From: CAXDOZ01 sp963991145
GTDB taxonomy: Bacteria > Bacteroidota > Bacteroidia > Chitinophagales > JABDMM01
Assembly: GCA_963991145.1 (NCBI GenBank)
Contig: CAXDOZ010000112.1
Span: forward strand, 1-7,857
Direction of reading: 5' to 3'
DNA: 7,857 bases
Positions within the stretch are counted from its first letter, which is position 1. Each line of letters starts with the position of its first letter. The notes under the pieces were generated by a model that had not been told where the DNA came from, ran no database searches, and saw only the letters and a list, made by a program, of their open reading frames with translations. The position numbers were made by a program, and so were the translations under genes. Positions 1 to 5,658 of the stretch are shown here, piece after piece.

Positions 1-46
1 AGATTTCTGCCTGTCTCGTGGGCTCGGAGATGTGTATAAGAGACAG
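1..46 (+). other. Untrimmed Illumina Nextera i7 adapter (not genomic)
   Basis: Bases 28-46 are the 19-base Tn5 mosaic end AGATGTGTATAAGAGACAG. Bases 13-27 are GTCTCGTGGGCTCGG, the Nextera read-2 adapter stem. Bases 5-12 are TTCTGCCT, which I recognise as the adapter-strand form of Nextera index N703 (reverse complement AGGCAGAA). Bases 1-4, AGAT, match the end of the P7 flow-cell sequence. The full order P7 tail, index, adapter stem, mosaic end is that of a library molecule, not of a natural transposon end. Genomic sequence therefore starts at 47 and the window's left edge is a contig end. Confidence 0.97.
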
Positions 47-925
47 CTACATAAGCACCCCAGCCTTTGCTTGCAGCAATTCAGGCAACTCCTCCTTCCT
101 GAGGCTCATTAGGATATCCTTCTCGGCGGTGCGGGAGATGGCAAGCATCGGAGTATCGGTGGGAGAATTGCTGAAAGGATCCTGAAGTGCAAAGCCAATG
201 GATTCGATCACGTAAAAGGAATAGCCAATGATCAAATTGACCGGGATCGCCATATAGTTAAGATCTTCTGCCATGGCAAAGGGACCAAAGGCTACCAGAA
301 TGATCAATAGGATCATTGTGAAGAGAATATATGAAACAGGAAAGACTGTGTTCTTGATGCGTTCGCAAACTCCCATTGAATCAGTAAGCTTCATCAAGGT
401 GTTTTCAAGGGTCATTTGCTGATACTGATTGATGATGCCTTTATCAGCAAGTTTCTGAATATCCTGTCCTTGTTGGTTAAGTAGCGTTTGGCTGTCGTTC
501 GCACTGCCCGGACTTAGAATTCGATAATCCCTTGCCATATCGCTGATCTCAATCTGTCGGAGCTTCGCGGTAAAGGTGTAGTTCCAAAGGATCTGCCTGC
601 GGCACATCAACTCCACCATGTCGGACTCCTTTCCATTGGTGAAGGAAACAAGCTGTCTCACCAGGGATCGATTATCATTCAGGATGGCCCCCCAGGCCTT
701 CCGGGCTTCCCACCAGCGCTCATAGGCCGAGTTGGTTCTGAATGCAAGAAAGAGTGATAATGCAGTGAAAAGAATAGACGAAAAGATGATTCCGATGATC
801 GAGAGGTCAAAATCCTTATTGAAGTACAACCAAACAGCTATCGAGGTGTATACCAATAAAAGAATAGAGACAAACCATGTCCTTTTCCAGGTCATTACAA
901 AGCCGGCTCGGAAACTAGTAACCAT
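47..925 (-). CDS. Bestrophin-like (UPF0187 family) membrane channel protein
   Basis: The 292-residue product belongs to the bestrophin/UPF0187 family, whose members form pentameric ion channels; bacterial members such as the Klebsiella channel KpBest are of similar length. The family signature is at residues 60-91: LAFRTNSAYERWWEARKAWG followed by an N-x-x-R-x-L-V-R-Q-L run. Later hallmarks are GVCER near 185-189 and QDPF near 248-251. Hydrophobic segments lie at about 17-35, 43-62, 194-217 and 226-246, as in the family. The ATG at 923-925 is bounded by an in-frame TGA one codon upstream (929-931), so the start is this ATG or Met11. The TAG stop at 47-49 is the first codon of genomic sequence after the adapter, so the C-terminus (AKAGVLM) is complete only if the contig end is correct. 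Ion selectivity cannot be read from the sequence. It is divergent from the lipoprotein gene at 992. Confidence 0.92.
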   Translation of the reverse strand: MVTSFRAGFVMTWKRTWFVSILLLVYTSIAVWLYFNKDFDLSIIGIIFSSILFTALSLFLAFRTNSAYERWWEARKAWGAILNDNRSLVRQLVSFTNGKESDMVELMCRRQILWNYTFTAKLRQIEISDMARDYRILSPGSANDSQTLLNQQGQDIQKLADKGIINQYQQMTLENTLMKLTDSMGVCERIKNTVFPVSYILFTMILLIILVAFGPFAMAEDLNYMAIPVNLIIGYSFYVIESIGFALQDPFSNSPTDTPMLAISRTAEKDILMSLRKEELPELLQAKAGVLM

Positions 926-991
926 GCTTCAAATTAGGGATTTGAGGCAAAAGGAGGCATGCTTTTTGATATTTTAGAGAAAATTTATTGA
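926..991. promoter_or_regulatory. Divergent intergenic spacer, presumed back-to-back promoters
   Basis: These 66 A/T-rich bases separate the start codons of the bestrophin gene (leftward) and the lipoprotein gene (rightward), so both promoters should lie here or just inside the genes. I see no convincing pair of Bacteroidota promoter boxes (TTTG and TAnnTTTG at about 19 bp). TATTTTAG at 970-977 is a one-mismatch -7-like box for the rightward gene but lacks a well-spaced partner. The call rests on gene arrangement, not on motifs. Confidence 0.35.
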
Positions 992-1573
992 ATGAGATCT
1001 TTAGTAATTACCACACTTCTTTTTCTTTCTATCGGACTAGTTTCCTGTGACAAGGACAACAACAATGGACCGGATATTCCAGATAATCTGGAGGTCCTGA
1101 ATTACGATGCCGCAAATTTTGATGCACCATTCCTTCCTGCTCAAACCTATGAAAGTGGCGTTCGCTTTAGTCCAACCAGACTGGCTCCATACCTTGGAAA
1201 GAATCTTGTTTCAGTGTATTACTACTTTAAGGAATTGCCGCAATCTGCAAGGATCAAAGTTTACACTTCGAGTGGAGGACTAGAGCCTACTCAATTGATC
1301 TATGATGCCCCACTTACCAACTTTACAGGTTTCGCCTGGAATAGTCACACGCTAACTACGCCTTACAATATTCAAAGCACTGATCTTTGGGTTACAATCG
1401 AATACACTCAGATCTCTGATGGAAGGATCTTAGGATGTGATCCTGGTCCGGCCGTATTAGATGGAGATTGGCATTGGGATGCTTCAGATTCAACCTGGAC
1501 CCCGCTTGTTACAAGAACAAATGGAGCTCTGGATATCAATTGGAATATCCGCCTGGCTATCGACCCAAGTTAG
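992..1573 (+). CDS. Putative surface lipoprotein of unknown function
   Basis: This 193-residue protein begins with a lipoprotein signal peptide: MRSLVITTLLFLSIGLVSC, with lipobox LVSC and lipidated Cys19. The next residues, DKDNNN, are acidic and polar; in Bacteroidota acidic residues just after the cysteine can act as a surface-export signal, so a cell-surface location is possible but not shown. The mature part is rich in beta-strand-like stretches. Residues around 85-135 (ARIKVYTSS, PTQLIYDAPL, FAWNSHTLTTPYNI, DLWVTIEY) resemble beta-sandwich segments seen in Bacteroidota extracellular proteins; I could not assign a named domain. The ATG at 992 directly follows an in-frame TGA (989-991). 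It is the only plus-strand gene here, and its TAG stop touches the stop codon of the convergent gene at 1574. Function is unknown. Confidence 0.85.
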   Translation: MRSLVITTLLFLSIGLVSCDKDNNNGPDIPDNLEVLNYDAANFDAPFLPAQTYESGVRFSPTRLAPYLGKNLVSVYYYFKELPQSARIKVYTSSGGLEPTQLIYDAPLTNFTGFAWNSHTLTTPYNIQSTDLWVTIEYTQISDGRILGCDPGPAVLDGDWHWDASDSTWTPLVTRTNGALDINWNIRLAIDPS

Positions 1574-2152
1574 TTAGCCCTTCTTCTTTTTGGATTCGTC
1601 TGGGGGGAAATGCTCGAGAACTTTATCAACTGCATATTGGAGTCGTTTATCCATTTCTTCAAAGCTTCTTACTTTTTGATCAATTGACTTTTGGCCCTCA
1701 CCACGCCAGATCAATTGCATTCCATCCGTCTTGATGATGTCGACAACTAGCGTCCCCTCATCTACAGATTCGTAGATCGGTTTTGATCCACCTACGCCAA
1801 CTCCCATTCCTCCGTAATGGCCATATCCACCTACACCTACTCCCACTCCAACACTGGCAGTCTGCTTTTTATAAGAACTAAGGTTGACGTAGAGAGCTAA
1901 AACTACATCCGGATTTGCGGTATCCTGAACCATTCCTTTCCCTTTCATTCCTCTTTCCACTGCCTTGATCACTCTGGCACGATCAAAATCTGAGATCTTC
2001 TCAGGATCCATATCGATCTCACCAAAGGCATAGGTTTTGATTTGAGTATAGTCTACAGAAGAGTCGTAGTCGTATTTCGTGTTCAGGTATGATGAACTAC
2101 ATGCCTGCATTAAGAATCCAAGAAAGCAGAGGGATAGGATTTTGATTTTCAT
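1574..2152 (-). CDS. DUF4136 lipoprotein (second of a tandem pair)
   Basis: This 192-residue protein matches the DUF4136 pattern. It has a lipoprotein signal peptide with lipobox MQAC (Cys18), then KYDYDSSVDYTQIKTYAFG at 26-44, a conserved block DMDPEKISDFDRARVIKAV near 47-65, and NPDVVLALY near 80-88. A glycine/valine-rich low-complexity segment fills about 101-122. After it come EGTLVVDII (132-140), LIWRGEG (147-153) and HFPP (181-184), and the protein ends in a lysine-rich tail. Family members are small envelope lipoproteins with no established biochemical role. It starts 2 bp after the stop of the paralogue at 2155-2832, so the two are almost certainly co-transcribed. Its stop TAA (1574-1576) abuts the stop of the convergent gene. 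The family call is secure from motif order; the function is not known. Confidence 0.9.
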   Translation of the reverse strand: MKIKILSLCFLGFLMQACSSSYLNTKYDYDSSVDYTQIKTYAFGEIDMDPEKISDFDRARVIKAVERGMKGKGMVQDTANPDVVLALYVNLSSYKKQTASVGVGVGVGGYGHYGGMGVGVGGSKPIYESVDEGTLVVDIIKTDGMQLIWRGEGQKSIDQKVRSFEEMDKRLQYAVDKVLEHFPPDESKKKKG

Positions 2153-2154
2153 AA

Positions 2155-2832
2155 TTATTCTTCTTCAGTTACTCCCGGAGGATAAGATATCATGATCGAG
2201 CTGATTGCCACTCTGGCGCGTTCATCAGACTCTTCAGAGGATCGGGAAGCCTCATAGATCTTTTTGGTTCCGATACCCTGCCAAACAATATTGCCACCTT
2301 TTGAATCAACGATATCGATGATCAATGTACCATCAGTATACTCATCATATGTTGGGGTTGATGTGGTCGTGGTGCTGGTTACTCCGAATCCGGAATTATA
2401 GCCATAACCGGGATTATAAGGATATCGATAACCGCCCCTATATCCATAACCGTATCCATAGTTCGGATAACCACCGTAGTATCCATAATTGTTTCCGTAA
2501 CTAACAGAATTGGTAGTAGTTCCGGTGTATTCCTTTACATATTTGGTCTTCCCGATCAGGTGGACGATGATATCCGGGTTAGAAGTATCGTGAGTATATC
2601 CTTTCGCGATCAGATCCTCTGCTACAGCGACCACTATTCTCTTTCTATCGATATCAGAGATCTTTTCCGGATCCATGTTTACATTTCCAAATCGAAAGGT
2701 CTTGTACTCGGCGAAATCTACACTCGAATCGTAATCGTAAACGACATCAAGGGAAGAGCCACAAGAAGCCAGAAAATAGAAAAAGAGCAGCGAGAGGCAG
2801 CTCTTTAGAATTTGAATTGTTCTATTGCGCAT
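2155..2832 (-). CDS. DUF4136 lipoprotein with Gly/Tyr-rich insert (first of a tandem pair)
   Basis: This 225-residue DUF4136 lipoprotein has a signal peptide ending in lipobox LASC (Cys24). It shares blocks with its downstream neighbour: VYDYDSSVDFAEYKTFRFG (31-49), MDPEKISD followed by I-D-R-K-R (53-65), NPDIIVHL (85-92), DGTLIIDIVD (167-176), NIVWQGIG (181-188) and YPPG (217-220). Its central linker, about 107-150, is very rich in glycine and tyrosine (GYYGGYPNYGYGYGYRGGY and similar) and is followed by a threonine run; it is longer and quite different from the Gly/Val linker of the paralogue. The start is the ATG at 2830-2832. Likely anchored in the outer membrane facing the periplasm, with unknown role. 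Duplication followed by linker divergence is the simplest history. Confidence 0.9.
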   Translation of the reverse strand: MRNRTIQILKSCLSLLFFYFLASCGSSLDVVYDYDSSVDFAEYKTFRFGNVNMDPEKISDIDRKRIVVAVAEDLIAKGYTHDTSNPDIIVHLIGKTKYVKEYTGTTTNSVSYGNNYGYYGGYPNYGYGYGYRGGYRYPYNPGYGYNSGFGVTSTTTTSTPTYDEYTDGTLIIDIVDSKGGNIVWQGIGTKKIYEASRSSEESDERARVAISSIMISYPPGVTEEE

Positions 2833-2836
2833 GGCA

Positions 2837-2866
2837 TAAAGTTAACATCTATTAGGCGCAATCAAA
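2837..2866 (-). promoter_or_regulatory. Weak candidate Bacteroidota-type promoter for the DUF4136 pair
   Basis: Reading the minus strand, TTTG (2866-2863) is followed after 18 bases by TAACTTTA (2844-2837), one mismatch from the Bacteroidota -7 box TAnnTTTG. The pair sits in the 50-bp gap between the SRPBCC stop and the DUF4136 start. The -7-like box ends only 4 bases before the ATG, so transcription would begin at or inside the start codon. That would mean a leaderless message, or that the match is chance. Confidence 0.22.
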
Positions 2867-2882
2867 CAGAGAGAATAGCTTT

Positions 2883-3311
2883 TTAAGACTCAGCTCTTTC
2901 CTTTAGGGCCTTGTTCATCGATTCAAAGCCTTTTTGTGTGTCTTCCTTGATCTTTGACAGAATGATTCCTTTTAAAATTCCTTTAAAGCGCTCGCCGTGT
3001 CGAAGAAGAACTTTACCCTCACCGCGTTTCTCGATCTGGAAGTAATGACGACCGTCAAACAGACCGGGAAAGAACAGGTGTCCAAGCCATTCAAACTCCT
3101 TGCCTGGAGTAGATTTGGTTACGGTAGGTTTGAATGTAAATTCCTTTCCATCGTTAATAATCACATTGTTAAGTTTCGAACCTAGTTCAGCTTTTCCACT
3201 TCCCTTTACAATAAATGGATTCCACTCAGAATACTTTTCAATCTCGGTTAGAATGGTCCAAACTTTTTCAGCAGAAGCATTGATTTCGATTTCGGTATAG
3301 ATAGCACTCAT
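2883..3311 (-). CDS. SRPBCC (START-like) domain protein
   Basis: This 142-residue single-domain protein fits the SRPBCC superfamily, a fold with a deep hydrophobic cavity that binds lipids or small hydrophobic ligands. The N-terminal strand and helix, EIEINASAEKVWTILTEIEK (7-26), followed by YSEWNPFI (27-34), is the typical opening. Further matches are FKPTV (60-64), EFEWLGHLFFPGLFDGRHYF (72-91), LLRHGERFKG (102-111) and a C-terminal helix with GFESMNKALKER (128-139). No catalytic residues stand out and no signal peptide is present, so it is probably cytoplasmic. The ATG at 3309-3311 gives the normal family start. It lies 69 bp downstream of the Crp/Fnr-type gene and may be in the same transcript or under its control; the ligand is unknown. 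Confidence 0.88.
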   Translation of the reverse strand: MSAIYTEIEINASAEKVWTILTEIEKYSEWNPFIVKGSGKAELGSKLNNVIINDGKEFTFKPTVTKSTPGKEFEWLGHLFFPGLFDGRHYFQIEKRGEGKVLLRHGERFKGILKGIILSKIKEDTQKGFESMNKALKERAES

Positions 3312-3326
3312 GACAATTGATTTTGT

Positions 3327-3366
3327 TTAATGCAATTCTACTGCTGTGAAGAAGGCCTTGCATTAA
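3327..3366. repeat. Perfect 9-bp inverted repeat between regulator and SRPBCC gene
   Basis: TTAATGCAA at 3327-3335 and its exact reverse complement TTGCATTAA at 3358-3366 flank a 22-base spacer, within the 69-bp gap upstream of the SRPBCC start. It could be a weak stem-loop or two half-sites for a DNA-binding protein. The arms are A/T-rich and no T-run follows on the minus strand, so it is not a standard intrinsic terminator. The half-site spacing is wider than that of classic Crp/Fnr operators. Confidence 0.45.
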
Positions 3367-3380
3367 CATATGTAAAGAAA

Positions 3381-3962
3381 TCAATCTTCAGCTAAACGAG
3401 CTCTGATCCTTGAAAGTGAAACCGGGGTTATTCCCAGATATGAGGCGATGATATGATGTGGGATACGATGGATTAGTTCGGGTTGATTTTCGAGGAGGTG
3501 CTTGTATCGCTCTTCAGGTGTTTCAAGAATGAAAGACGATAGGATCTTTTGAGCATTTATAAAACGCCTTTCTGCCTGCACTCTCCAGATCGTTTTAAAA
3601 TACTCGGAGCTCTGAAGGAGATCCATTACATGAGAATGAGGAATACTGATCAAGTCACAATCCTCAATTGTCTCCAGAATTTGATTGCTGGGAACCTGGT
3701 CAATAAAGCTCTCCAAAGAGGCTGCAAAGAGATTCTCCGTAAAGATGAAACCTGTGAATTCAGAGCCATCTTTCAGGTAGTAAAGTCGAATAGAACCTTG
3801 GGTAACAAAGTAAAGTTCCCGGGCGATCTGGCCCAGATCCACGATCCTTGTCTTTTTTGGAACTGATATTATTTCAGCCTTAGAGCTAATGCTATCCCAC
3901 TCTTCATCCGTGATTGGATGAAGAGCAGAAAGCACATCTTGCATGGATTCCAAGGCATCCAT
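3381..3962 (-). CDS. Crp/Fnr-family transcriptional regulator
   Basis: The 193-residue product has an N-terminal cyclic-nucleotide-binding-type beta-roll (about 15-115) and a C-terminal winged-helix DNA-binding domain. The beta-roll shows ELYFVTQGSIRLYYLKDGSE (49-68) and SFIDQVPSNQILETIEDCDL (85-104). The recognition region is RIPHHIIASYLGITPVSLSR (166-185), the HTH_CRP pattern. The canonical cAMP-contact motif (G-E then P-R-A-A) is absent, as is Fnr's N-terminal cysteine cluster, so the effector is unlikely to be cAMP or an iron-sulphur cluster and is unknown. I chose the ATG at 3960-3962: a longer reading needs a TTG start at 4016 and a 46-bp overlap with the preceding gene, whereas this ATG leaves 8 bp after its stop and gives a usual length for Bacteroidota members. 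It is probably co-transcribed with the genes upstream. Confidence 0.9.
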   Translation of the reverse strand: MDALESMQDVLSALHPITDEEWDSISSKAEIISVPKKTRIVDLGQIARELYFVTQGSIRLYYLKDGSEFTGFIFTENLFAASLESFIDQVPSNQILETIEDCDLISIPHSHVMDLLQSSEYFKTIWRVQAERRFINAQKILSSFILETPEERYKHLLENQPELIHRIPHHIIASYLGITPVSLSRIRARLAED

Positions 3963-3970
3963 ATTAGAGT

Positions 3971-4438
3971 TTAATAGTCGGAACCAAGAATGAGAAGCAT
4001 TTTCACAAAGGCACAATCTTCCACATTCATTCGCTCAATGATCTCATTCATGAATTGATTAGACTTCTCGTCTGTAGCGGTTGCCTCTTCAATCTCTGTG
4101 AGTTCTTCTTCCGATAATGAACTGTCGTATTTAGTCAGACAGGTTTCAATACCAGTTGCGATCTCTCCATCACTAAGTTGTACAGATTGAGTTACCAAGC
4201 GCTGATATAGATCCTGATCAAGTGATTCGATATAGGCATTACCCTCTTCTTCACTCATCTTTTCCATATTCATAACAGCATCTTTCACATCCTCATCGAG
4301 GAAGGAAAGGACTCCATTTGTGCAATCACATACGTACTGAGACATCTTGTCGTAAATGTCTCCATCCTGCGCCGATAGTGGGTTGAGGCTAAGAAATGCA
4401 ATCGCGATAGTCGCAACAATCTTCATCAATGTTCTCAT
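3971..4438 (-). CDS. Small secreted protein of unknown function
   Basis: This 155-residue protein is not one I recognise. It has a clear Sec signal peptide, with hydrophobic core VATIAIAFLSLNPL (8-21) and probable cleavage after Ala23 (LSA|Q). The mature part is strongly acidic and looks mainly helical, with four cysteines: C37 and C39 in VCDCTNG, C100 in IETCL and C142 in VEDCAF. That arrangement suits two disulphides in the periplasm or outside the cell; the C-x-C is not a thioredoxin C-x-x-C. There is no lipobox. The start is the ATG at 4436-4438, with Met5 an alternative. It lies 2 bp after the RimJ/RimL-like gene and 8 bp before the regulator, so it is an internal operon gene. Confidence 0.8.
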   Translation of the reverse strand: MRTLMKIVATIAIAFLSLNPLSAQDGDIYDKMSQYVCDCTNGVLSFLDEDVKDAVMNMEKMSEEEGNAYIESLDQDLYQRLVTQSVQLSDGEIATGIETCLTKYDSSLSEEELTEIEEATATDEKSNQFMNEIIERMNVEDCAFVKMLLILGSDY

Positions 4439-4440
4439 TT

Positions 4441-4980
4441 CTACTTTTTTATTAGTCCTAAATCTAATGCCTCCTCTCGAAGTATTCGATAATTATAAAG
4501 GTCAATTATTTTACCGTCTTTAATTGCTCCCTTTTTAATGATCGATTCAAGAATGAAGCCATTTTTCTCCAGAACTCTTGCTGAGGCTTTATTCCATTCA
4601 AATGTCCCGGCTTCAATTCTTTCCAGATCAGGCCGTTCAAATCCCTTGATCACAATCTGACGAATGGCTTCAGTTACTATTCCTTTTCCCCAGAGCGGTT
4701 CTATCACCCAATATCCAAGAACATAACAGATTCGGTAGATGTCATTCTTTTGATGCAGGCCAATTCCACCGGCAAACTCACCATTGTATTCAATTAAGAA
4801 AACTGGGATGTCTTCTTTTTCTCTGATCCTGGATACAAATCGTTTGCCATCTTCTTCAGTGTATGGAAAAGGGAATGAGTCTGTAAGGTTGATACTTACA
4901 TTTTTATTATTCGCGTATTTGGCGAGCAATGGAACATCGCTGTATTCCCATGCCCGCAATTTTATGGCATCGGTATTCAT
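4441..4980 (-). CDS. GNAT acetyltransferase, RimJ/RimL-like
   Basis: The 179-residue product is a GNAT-fold acetyl-CoA-dependent N-acetyltransferase of the Acetyltransf_3 (RimJ/RimL-like) type. Visible elements are KLRAWEYSDVPLLAKYAN (7-24); a strand pair PVFLIEYNGEFAGGIGL (59-75); the acetyl-CoA-binding region GYWVIEPLWGKGIVTEAI (89-106), in which PLWGKGIVTEA supplies the pyrophosphate-binding loop; and NKASARVLEKNGF (130-142), the conserved asparagine-containing motif B. Whether it acts on a protein N-terminus, an antibiotic or a metabolite cannot be told. I chose the ATG at 4978-4980, preceded by an A-rich stretch; a TTG three codons earlier (4987-4989) is the alternative. Its stop is 2 bp from the start of the secreted-protein gene. 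Confidence 0.9.
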   Translation of the reverse strand: MNTDAIKLRAWEYSDVPLLAKYANNKNVSINLTDSFPFPYTEEDGKRFVSRIREKEDIPVFLIEYNGEFAGGIGLHQKNDIYRICYVLGYWVIEPLWGKGIVTEAIRQIVIKGFERPDLERIEAGTFEWNKASARVLEKNGFILESIIKKGAIKDGKIIDLYNYRILREEALDLGLIKK

Positions 4981-4993
4981 CTTTTTCAATTTA

Positions 4994-5004
4994 GGGCTTC
5001 GCCC
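4994..5004 (-). other. Short GC hairpin between the two acetyltransferase genes
   Basis: GGGC-TTC-GCCC forms a 4-bp GC stem with a 3-base loop inside the 35-bp gap between the two GNAT genes, about 13 bases before the downstream ATG. There is no T-run, so it is not a terminator. It might affect mRNA processing or be chance. Confidence 0.25.
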
Positions 5005-5015
5005 GGATTTAGATA

Positions 5016-5540
5016 CTAGACCTCTTTAAAGTAATCGGGGTAGGAGATGATCCCAGCGAGGTCTAAAAGGCTATCTTCTCCATTTTCGTATGCCATGAAA
5101 TATTCTTCACCAACTGGATATGGACTTTGAATTTCCCATTTTGAGCTGGACTCAAATCCAAATCGATTGTAGTAATCAGGTTCCCCGAGGACAAACATTC
5201 CCGGGAAATCTGTTCTTTGAAGAACTTTTATGCCATGTTTAACCAGTGCCCCACCAATGCCGTGATGCTGATGATCAGGACTAACACTTAGTGGGGCCAA
5301 ACCCAGAACCGGCACCATGCCTTCTGCAGTTTGGACATCAATCTTCGAGATCAAAATATGACCGGCAATCACGCCATCGATCTCAGCGACAAGGTCGAAT
5401 GAAGGAAGATAATTCTCAGAAGCACGCACGCTGTCAATCAACCTGGCTTCTGCAGGTTGACCAAAGCTCAAACGTACGATCTCTCTTATGATATCGTAGT
5501 CTTTTGGCTCTGAAGCGCGGATATTTAACTCCTGATTCAC
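5016..5540 (-). CDS. GNAT N-acetyltransferase, YhbS-like
   Basis: This 174-residue protein follows the YhbS-type GNAT pattern almost end to end: LNIRASEPKDYDIIREIVRL (5-24), LIDSVRASENYLPSFDLVAE (34-53), DGVIAGHILISK (55-66), LGLAPLSVSPDHQHHGIGGA (79-98) containing the acetyl-CoA-binding Q-x-x-G-x-G-x-A loop, VLGEPDYYNRFGFE (117-130), and a closing GIISYPDYF (163-171). The substrate is not established for the family; lipid, tRNA-linked and small-molecule substrates have been proposed. Translation most likely starts at the GTG at 5538-5540. No in-frame ATG lies between it and the in-frame TAA at 5550-5552, and the sequence IRASEP follows at the usual distance. It lies 118 bp after the MORN-like trio and 35 bp before the second GNAT gene, so it probably heads its own transcript. 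Confidence 0.9.
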   Translation of the reverse strand: MNQELNIRASEPKDYDIIREIVRLSFGQPAEARLIDSVRASENYLPSFDLVAEIDGVIAGHILISKIDVQTAEGMVPVLGLAPLSVSPDHQHHGIGGALVKHGIKVLQRTDFPGMFVLGEPDYYNRFGFESSSKWEIQSPYPVGEEYFMAYENGEDSLLDLAGIISYPDYFKEV

Positions 5541-5581
5541 ATGACCAATTTATTTTATTTGGCTCAGGCAAGTCAGGTATA

Positions 5582-5599
5582 AGCCCTATTGAATAGGCT
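5582..5599 (-). repeat. Imperfect hairpin between the MORN-like trio and the acetyltransferase genes
   Basis: On the minus strand AGCCTAT-TCA-ATAGGGCT folds into a 7-bp stem with one bulged G and a 3-base loop. It lies 60 bases past the stop of the last MORN-like gene and about 40 bases before the YhbS-like start. No uridine run follows in the direction of transcription, so it is at best a weak or factor-dependent end signal. The rest of the 118-bp gap is A/T-rich without a clear promoter. Confidence 0.35.
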
Positions 5600-5658
5600 C
5601 AGAATTAATTTTTTAGACCTGAAAAGGAATAAAACAGGGATGAAAGGGATTTTAAAAA

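Noticed and set aside
28..46. Tn5 mosaic end as evidence of a natural transposon or IS50 insertion
   Set aside because: It is fused to the Nextera stem, an index and the P7 tail, in the order made by library preparation, and no transposase gene follows.
732..977. Plus-strand open frame overlapping the bestrophin gene
   Set aside because: It lies opposite a clearly conserved channel gene, has no recognisable domain, and runs into the divergent spacer.
951..991. AGGAGG followed by ATG and a 10-codon frame ending at the lipoprotein start codon
   Set aside because: The purine run is only 1 base from the ATG, too close to act as a ribosome-binding site, and this lineage rarely relies on such sites. 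The tiny frame has no other support.
3963..4016. Longer N-terminus for the Crp/Fnr-type regulator
   Set aside because: It needs a TTG start and a 46-bp overlap with the preceding gene; the added residues do not resemble the family and an ATG at 3962 fits better.
4981..4989. TTG start three codons upstream for the RimJ/RimL-like gene
   Set aside because: The ATG at 4980 has an A-rich upstream stretch and gives a normal family N-terminus, so the rarer codon is unnecessary.
4994..5004. Rho-independent terminator between the two acetyltransferase genes
   Set aside because: The stem is only 4 bp and no T-run follows on the minus strand.
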